Assembly: GCA_028274465.1 (NCBI GenBank)
Contig: CM051455.1
Location: 113,001,547 to 113,065,546, forward strand
Source of the DNA: Plantago ovata
Lineage: Eukaryota; Streptophyta; Magnoliopsida; Lamiales; Plantaginaceae
Direction: 5' to 3'
DNA length: 64,000 bases
Both the position numbers and the translations under genes were made by a program. A model generated the notes under the pieces. That model had not been told where the DNA came from and made no database searches. It worked only from the letters and a program-made list of their open reading frames with translations. Of this stretch, positions 58,000 to 64,000 are shown one piece after another. The stretch's first letter is position 1; every line of letters begins with the position of its first letter.

Positions 58000-59707
58000 A
58001 TGCCGCATACACGTTCTGCAGGTACACTGCTTGCTGATTCAATTGCTGAGATCGACAGAGTCTACCACCAAAGAAGGCGACTACTTGAAAGGCGCGCACT
58101 AGAGGAAATAGAGGAAACCGATTTCTCTGAGTCTCTACTTAGTCTCTTCAAGGAAATCGACGGAATGGCAGAAGCTAGACCACTGAAGGCATGGGTACAA
58201 TCCACCACAGATCGTATGAGGGGACCGGCGATAGTTCTTTCGTCTGCAACCGAGATCTGGAGATCAAGAACCACGCATTCCAACAACTTCCGAGGTTCTA
58301 TGGCTTATCAAGAGAAGATGTGATGGGGTACTTGCACGATATCGATGATTTTGTCAATCAACTCCCACGACCCGGAACTGACATAACAACGGATGAGTTG
58401 AGGATGAAGGTTTTTGCTATGGGACTTGGCGACAGAGCCGAGTAATGGTTAAGTTCTCTTCCAGCAGGCTCGCTGGACACTTGGGAGACGGTTTTTTCAG
58501 CTTTCATGGAGAAATACTTCCCTCACACCTTGACTACCGCGCTAAAGGCGCAGATCACTGGATTCAAGCAGGACTATGATGAGACCATCTACACCGCGTT
58601 CGAGAGGTTTCAAGATCTCACGAACAAGTGCCCTCACCATGGTTTTGAACTTTCCGACCTAGTCCAACACTTCTACAATGGACTAACCTTCGAGAAACAA
58701 CAAGTGGTGGATTTCCAATGCCGAGGCAATATTTGGGAGGAAACCGCAGAAGCCGTCTGGGCGGTTTTTGAAAGGCTTGCTAAGGGTTCGCAGTTCAAGG
58801 ACCCAAGAGCAATGGTTAGGAGACGTGGACCTGAAGCTCCACCGACTCAAGAAGCCCCTATGTACAGGGGGAATGGGGATCAATTCGAGTGCTTTACCAA
58901 CGAATTGAAGATGGTCCTCAGAATTGCCACCGAAACAACTGTTTCGAACGAAGTATGCCGAATATGCAAGAACTATGGGCATGGGGCTCATATGTGTAGA
59001 TCGGAGCTGGCATACGATGATGGCAACTGGGCTCGAGGAGGCGAAGAAGAAGCCTTTGCTACGGAGTTTGGCACTGAAGAAGTTAGCTACGGACAAGACG
59101 GTAGGAATCCTCGAGGTGGATTTTGGAGAAGAGGATACCGTAACAATCAAGGATATGCACCGGCTAACCAAACTTATGGACCTAACCAAGACCGTAGTAG
59201 GCTGAACTATGGTAATGATCACTACGAAAACCCCGCTCCGAAAGAGCCACCGAAGTCGAAGTCGGCTCAACTGATGGAGAACATGCAAAAGATGGTTGAT
59301 CACACACAAAGTTTTCTCAAACGTTATGAAGAAGATTCTGAGAAGACTAGGGCAAGGCTCGATAGGTTGGAAGAGAGCACTAGGCTTGCCCATCAAAAGA
59401 TGCAAGAGTTGATCGACCGAGGAGCAAGTAGGGAACAAGGCAAACTGCCTAGCAACACTGTGAAGTCGAAATTGGCTGGTGATGTACCTGAAGAAATCAC
59501 CATCAGGAAGGTCGTTAGGTGCGAGTGTTGCATGAAGGAAGAACTTCTACAGGCTGAGGAAGAAGAGAAGGACCTTGGTTCTGACGCAAGTGATGAGGAG
59601 CAAGAAGATCCGGAACAACTCCCTAAAAGTTTCGATGTTAAGGTAGGGATTGGTGAGCTTGAAGATGTCCGTGCCACACTAGACACGGGATCCTACTCAA
59701 ACATAAT
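58000..59707 (+). pseudogene. gag of the plus-strand gag-protease element
   Basis: The frame starts at ATG 58,000 (MPHTRSAGTLLADSIAEIDR), about 150 bp after the primer site. Capsid-type gag lies at about 58,270-58,750 (FYGLSREDVMGYLHDIDDF, TALKAQITGFKQDYDETIY, LVQHFYNGLTFEKQQVVDFQ). The CCHC knuckle CRICKNYGHGAHMC is near 58,960. A Gly/Asn/Tyr-rich linker and a Lys/Glu-rich coiled-coil-like stretch with a VRCECCMKEE motif follow. The protease active site DTGSYSN lies near 59,685, just before the nested LTR. From 58,506 it is open over about 400 codons. One or two breaks lie nearer the start. Confidence 0.88.
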
Positions 59708-60972
59708 TGATGAACGTTGTCAAGGTTCAATCAAATAAATTTGTTATTTAGCCAAAGGCAATCCACAACTACAACGAAAACCGTAGTGTAGTAGCAGAAT
59801 GACTCGAGTGTCGTTCTCTCAGGACTATAACTAGCTTTATCTATTTAACAAGAGAATATAAAACAGCAGATAGAAAGCAATAGGGGTTTTCAAGCAGATA
59901 ATGGAGATTGGTGATAGTATGGTCCTTCTTAACATAATGGGTCGATAATCATGCATAAATTCCTCGGTCTTGCATAGAGATCTTTGAATCAATCTTGTGT
60001 CCTGTTGCAAGTATTAAGCACTACGAAGATAATTTGGTCTGACTAGTCAACAACGATTGTCCTAACGTGTTCCGTAATTATTCAACACTACGAAGATAAT
60101 TGGTCTGATGGTCGACTAGTGTCCATGCGTGCATAATAATCAATACAACATACGAGAATTTTGGTTGCAACTGATCAACGAAATAAAGCAATGACACGGA
60201 GTATAATGCGCGATATAGCCATTAGCATGATTATCTTCCCTCGCTAAGAATTCACATACTACCACCAATGATAAGTTTAGCTACTCATAATAGGCATGCA
60301 ATCAATAGCAATCATAGAAGAAAACATATTGAAAGAAGAATAAAATAAGTAGATAAAAACTGTAAGATAAAAAGTTACCGAAGGTTGTCAATCTCCGGAT
60401 GATTGCGATCCTACGCGCTCCAATCTGCTATGAAAAAGTATCCCCTAAGCTATGGAACTCCCAGGACAGGCCCCGGGAAGTTCCTACCTAAAACTATAGA
60501 GAGAGGTGAGAAAGTAGGCTTGGAAAGATATGATTTTCGGAGAAACACTTGAGCTCTATATATAGGCCCGAAATAACTCCGGGGCGGTTCGTCCACTGAC
60601 TCCGGCGGTTCGCCCCCCAGTATTTCGCGGAATTTCCGCGTTTTTCGACGCGGATTTGGATTTCTTCACCTTTTCGGACTCGGTTTATGACTTCTAGTAG
60701 CCTTCTAACCTCCAGATTCGGCCCCTAGACTCCAAATCCTATCCGGAAACCTTCAGATACTCCAAATAGGCTTCTGGAACACCAATTCCTTGTAGACTTC
60801 AATATAATTGCCCCGAAATCTCCGAATTTCAACCAAAACCTGTAAAATAAAATCTAAAGGGAAACGTAACACTATTCTAATAAAATATACAAAAATATAG
60901 CTAAATTAATATAGAGGATAGCTAAAATAGGTGAAAAAGACTCGAATGAAAGTGTAAAATACACATTCATCA
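59708..60972 (-). mobile_element. Solo LTR of the same family inserted in the protease
   Basis: This 1,265-bp LTR, opposite in orientation to its host, has ends TGATGAA/TTCATCA and a perfect 5-bp target duplication ATAAT (59,703-59,707 and 60,973-60,977). There is no internal region, so the two LTRs of an inserted element recombined. It is of the same subtype as the LTRs at 76 and 6,730. Confidence 0.95.
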
Positions 60973-60977
60973 ATAAT

Positions 60978-61419
60978 CCCTTTGAATGTGTTTGAAAAGA
61001 GCAACCTTGGAAAACTATCTGAGCAAAGGGCTATTGTGCGACTGGCGGATGGATCCTTTATGAGGCCCGAGGGCGTTGTGAAAAATGTGTTGGTCAAGAT
61101 TGGTGAAGCATCTATATATACCAATTTTGTAGTTATGCCGGCATCTGCACCTGGGACGGGGGATGTCATACTCTTAGGGCAAACGTTCTTGACTAAACTA
61201 CGCTCCGTGATGGACATCTGCCAAAGAACTTGCACCATCGAAGTGGATGGCAAGCAACACGTGTTGCAAGCCATACCTAATCCACCTGAACCGCCTGATA
61301 TTTCTTTCACTATTCACTACTGTGGTCTTGCAGCCTATATTCTTTCTTATTCACAGGTTCGTGGCATGGAGAGGAGATCCATGAAGGGGAAGCCTAGTAC
61401 CCGCAAAAAGAAGAGATAG
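60978..61419 (+). pseudogene. Remaining protease part of the gag-protease element
   Basis: This continues the retropepsin-like domain after the solo LTR: NVFEKSNLGKLSEQ, VRLADGSFMRPEGVVKNVL, VKIGEASIYTNFVVMPASAP and LGQTFLTKLRSVMDIC. It ends with a basic tail (SMKGKPSTRKKKR). It is homologous to 49,695-50,090. No reverse transcriptase follows. Confidence 0.85.
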
Positions 61420-61463
61420 GTGCAGACAGGAGTCGAGTCAAAGACTTTAAACAATGACGCTAT

Positions 61464-61479
61464 CCGGGAGGCAACCCGG
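61464..61479 (+). other. CCGGG hairpin after the protease stop
   Basis: CCGGG-AGGCAA-CCCGG is a five-base-pair hairpin 45 bases after the end of the protease frame. It is conserved in all copies of the family in this window. Confidence 0.55.
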
Positions 61480-62930
61480 AATTTTTATCACTTTCTTTAC
61501 CACTTTAGATTTCATCTCACGAGTTTGATTGAGTATTATAGGTCACTTATACAAGCATTAGCTTTCACCTTGGATCCACTTTCGGCGTTCGGGTTTGGGG
61601 AGGAGGTTATCGCTAGTTATCTCTATACTTATCTTGCGTATGAAAAACTCGTGACATTTTTTGCATTTGCACGTTTACTGCTTTTCTAGGATAGTCTTGC
61701 ATGTTTTATATGGAGTTTATTGCCGAATTTTTTGAACTTTTTTATTGGGTAGATCAACTAGCTATGCCATTAATCGTATGCTTCATCTCTATGAATTTGT
61801 TTGAGGTTTTTCTCGCTTGGCTTGTCTCATTTATGTATTACACTTAATTGAGCTTGGTAGTCTCGACATCACTTAGTGGTGTTTTCTCTACTGCGGTTCA
61901 CGAAGGCCTTTATAATAGGATGATGCATGTTAGGGTCTTATGGTTGTTTTCCCGAGTAATTATGTACCTAAGAGGCAACAAGTCTTCCCCATGCTTTGAG
62001 ATTGCTAAATGCCTAGGAAGGAGGTAGTGTGAGGTTGTGTGATCCTTTGTTTATAACCTATTCTTCCGAATCGGTTTGGGGAGGGGGTTACACCATCGTT
62101 AGACTTGTTTCTGTTTTTCATTTTCGTATCGTGAGTTTATTTTTCCTTTTTCCGTAAATTTTGTACTCCAACCTATTCTTTCGAATAGGTTTGGGGAAGT
62201 AATGTAAGTCATTTTGTTTCTCTTTTTGTTGTGCTACTGCTAGCTAAAAAAAAAAAAAATCGAAAAAAAAGAAAGAAAAATTTCCAGAAAAAAAAAAGAG
62301 AAAAAGAAAAAAAGAAAAGAATCTGGAAAGAAAAAAGAAAAAAAAGAAAAGACCCCAAAAAAGCAAAGAAGGGTCCAAAAAGAAAGCCAAATAGCAGTTT
62401 AGCAAAGTGTTGAGTCTTTTCCTTTTTTGTAATGTTCGTAATCGTAGTGTTTCTATTTTTTATCTTTTTTTGTCATCTGTTCTAGACCACCCTCGTCCTA
62501 CCATTCAGGAAGTGGTGAATAGCTTAAGACATTACTTGAGAGATGGGTAGAATAGGGGAGAGTTATCTTTTATAGGGAACCCTCCTTCGTTTGATGAAAG
62601 CCAGTACTGGTTCGACCTCTTTTGAGGAAAAGTCTTAACATGGTGGAACAACAGTAAGTCCTCAGTTTCATAGGCACGGGGTCACTGACTAGGTCCAGGT
62701 AGAGAATGTTACGAGAGACTATCTTGTCTTGACATAAGTGCTTATGTGGATGTGTATAAGTCAATCGAGGTATTCTTCAACCTATATTCATGCTTTGATT
62801 TATATGATTTTTGTTCATATGTTATTTGATAGATTCAGTAGATTAGTTAATTTTATTTGGCATGAAACTCCATTTTGTGTCTTGCATGTTTTTTGTATTA
62901 GAGTCTAGCTTAGTTGCTTGAGGACAAGCA
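61480..62930 (+). other. Conserved non-coding 3' region of the gag-protease element
   Basis: No gene is supported here. It has polypurine-like GGTTTGGGGA copies at 61,592-61,606, 62,073-62,087 and 62,188-62,199. The last two are each fused to a stem-loop AACCTATTC...GAATAGGTT (62,055-62,076 and 62,170-62,191). A purine tract of about 150 bp (about 62,247-62,400) follows. The layout matches 47,999-49,690 item by item. Confidence 0.65.
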
Positions 62931-62950
62931 AAAGTTCGGTTTGGGGAGTT
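62931..62950 (+). other. Polypurine tract
   Basis: AAAGTTCGGTTTGGGGAGTT lies directly before the 3' LTR start TGATGAATG. Confidence 0.88.
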
Positions 62951-64000
62951 TGATGAATGTGTATTTTACACTTTCATTCGAGTCTTTTTCACCTATTTTA
63001 GCTATCCTCTATGTTAATTTAGCTATATTTTAGTACATTTTATTAGAATAGTGTCACGTTTCCCTTTAGATTTTATTTTACAGGTTTTGGTTGAAATTCG
63101 AAGATTTCTGAGCAATTATATTGAAGTTGACAAGGAATTGGCGTTCCAGAAGCCTATTTGAAGTATCTGAAGGTTTCCGGATAGAATTTGGAGTCTAGGG
63201 GTCGAATCTGGAGGTTAGAAGGCTACTAGAAGTCAGAAACCGAGTCCGAAAAGGTGAAGAATTCCAAAACCGCGTCGAAAAAAGCGGAATTCCGCGAAAA
63301 AGACGGGGGGCGAACCGCCCCAACCTGCGGCGAACCGCCCCAACCTGCGGCGAACCGCCCCGTGATTTATTCGGGGCCTATATATAGTGCTCAGTTTTCT
63401 CTCCGAAAATCATATCTTTCTAGACCTTCTCTCTCACCTCTCTCTATACTTTTAGGTAGGAACTTCCCGGGGCCTGTCCTGGGAGTTCCGTAGCTTAGGG
63501 GATACTTTTTCATAGCAGTTTGGAGCTCGTAGGACCGCAATCATCCGGAGATTGACAACCTTTGGTAACTTTGTATCTTACAGTTTTATTCTACTTATTT
63601 TATATTCTTTCAACATGTTTTCTTCTATGATATCTGTTGATTGCATGCCTATTATGAGTAGCTAAACTTATCATTGGTGGTAGTATGTGAATTCTTAGCG
63701 AAGGGAAGATAATCATGCTAATGGCTATATTGCGCATTATACTCCGTGTCATTGCTTTATTTCGTTGATCAGTTGTAACCAAAATTCTCGTATGTTGTAT
63801 TGATTGTTATGCACAATTGGACACTAGTGGACCATCAGACCAATTATCTTCGTAGTGTTGAATAATTACGGAACACATTAGGACAATCGTGATTGACTAG
63901 TCAGACAAAATTATCTTCGTAGTGCTTAATACTTGCAACAGGACACTAGATTGATTCAAAGATCTCTGTGCAAGACCGAGGAATTTATGCATGATTATCG
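62951..64000 (+). repeat. 3' LTR of the plus-strand gag-protease element, cut by window end
   Basis: The first 1,050 bp match the LTR at 56,575. The GC-rich block is longer here (three units against one). Confidence 0.92.
63309..63362 (+). repeat. 20-bp minisatellite in the 3' LTR
   Basis: About 2.7 tandem copies of a 20-bp unit, GGCGAACCGCCCCAACCTGC, sit directly upstream of the TATA box. The 5' LTR of the same element has a single shortened unit, so the repeat changed length after or during insertion. Confidence 0.85.

Larger units (their letters stand above)
56575..64000 (+). mobile_element. gag-protease gypsy element, plus strand, runs off the window
   Basis: The 5' LTR is 56,575-57,830, the Asp primer site 57,834-57,851, gag and protease 58,000-61,419 (interrupted by a solo LTR), the 3' non-coding region to 62,930, the polypurine tract 62,931-62,950, and the 3' LTR 62,951 to beyond 64,000. 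The two LTRs differ at about 24 of about 1,000 comparable bases by eye, plus a tandem-repeat length change, so this is one of the younger elements (around a million years by usual plant rates, an inference). Ends look whole; coding has one or two breaks plus the nested LTR. The left flank ACAAC (56,570-56,574) is the expected target duplication. Confidence 0.92.

Noticed and set aside
62231-62413. Lys-rich open frame of 60 codons
   Set aside because: It is produced by the purine tract and has no ATG start. It is better explained as a tract than as a gene.

Overview
This window looks like gene-poor plant nuclear DNA, probably from a flowering plant. It is packed with Ty3/gypsy and Ty1/copia LTR retrotransposons nested in one another, with one non-autonomous CACTA DNA transposon and a plant-type tRNA-Pro-like sequence. 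I found no host protein gene. Nearly every long reading frame belongs to a retroelement, and these are treated here as fossils.

Layout. (1) 1-13,256: minus-strand gag-protease gypsy elements of one family (LTR about 1.25 kb, ends TGATGAA...TTCATCA, tRNA-Asp primer site). They share LTRs and are crossed by a 100-N scaffold gap at 5,429-5,528. The sequence left of the gap repeats the sequence right of it, so part of this region may be a false duplication. (2) 13,257-14,016: end of a Sirevirus-type LTR. (3) 14,017-16,435: 5' part of an old copia element (leader, primer site, LTR). (4) 16,436-37,437: a minus-strand gypsy element of the Tat/Retand type (3' LTR, polypurine tract, integrase, RNase H, second archaeal-type RNase H), with an extra gene running antisense on the plus strand. 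A CACTA element (20,507-22,600) and a near-complete copia element (23,855-33,698, target duplication CCCGA) sit inside the antisense gene. (5) 37,438-56,574: a truncated Sirevirus LTR, then a Sirevirus (minus) whose 3' LTR, polypurine tract, extra gene after pol, and pol are visible. It is split by a gag-protease element (46,742-52,777, target duplication GCAAT). (6) 56,575-64,000: a plus-strand gag-protease element whose 3' LTR runs off the window. A solo LTR of its own family is inserted in its protease (target duplication ATAAT).

The insertion order can be read directly: old copia, then Tat, then Sirevirus LTR, then Sirevirus, then gag-protease element, then solo LTR, which is six levels. 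The gag-protease family carries no reverse transcriptase or integrase in any copy seen, so it must have been mobilised by a partner's enzymes (inference).

The most unusual signals are: an extra Sirevirus gene with its own TATA box and intron-like gaps; a heptamer (TTGCTGA/TCAGCAA) strongly over-represented through the Sirevirus; an antisense Tat gene with its own TATA box and leader intron; leader hairpin arrays in two copia elements whose stems vary in a compensating way; repeated stem-loop plus polypurine-like modules in the 3' region of the gag-protease family; and a tRNA-Pro-like sequence with a rebuilt anticodon loop inside the CACTA element.
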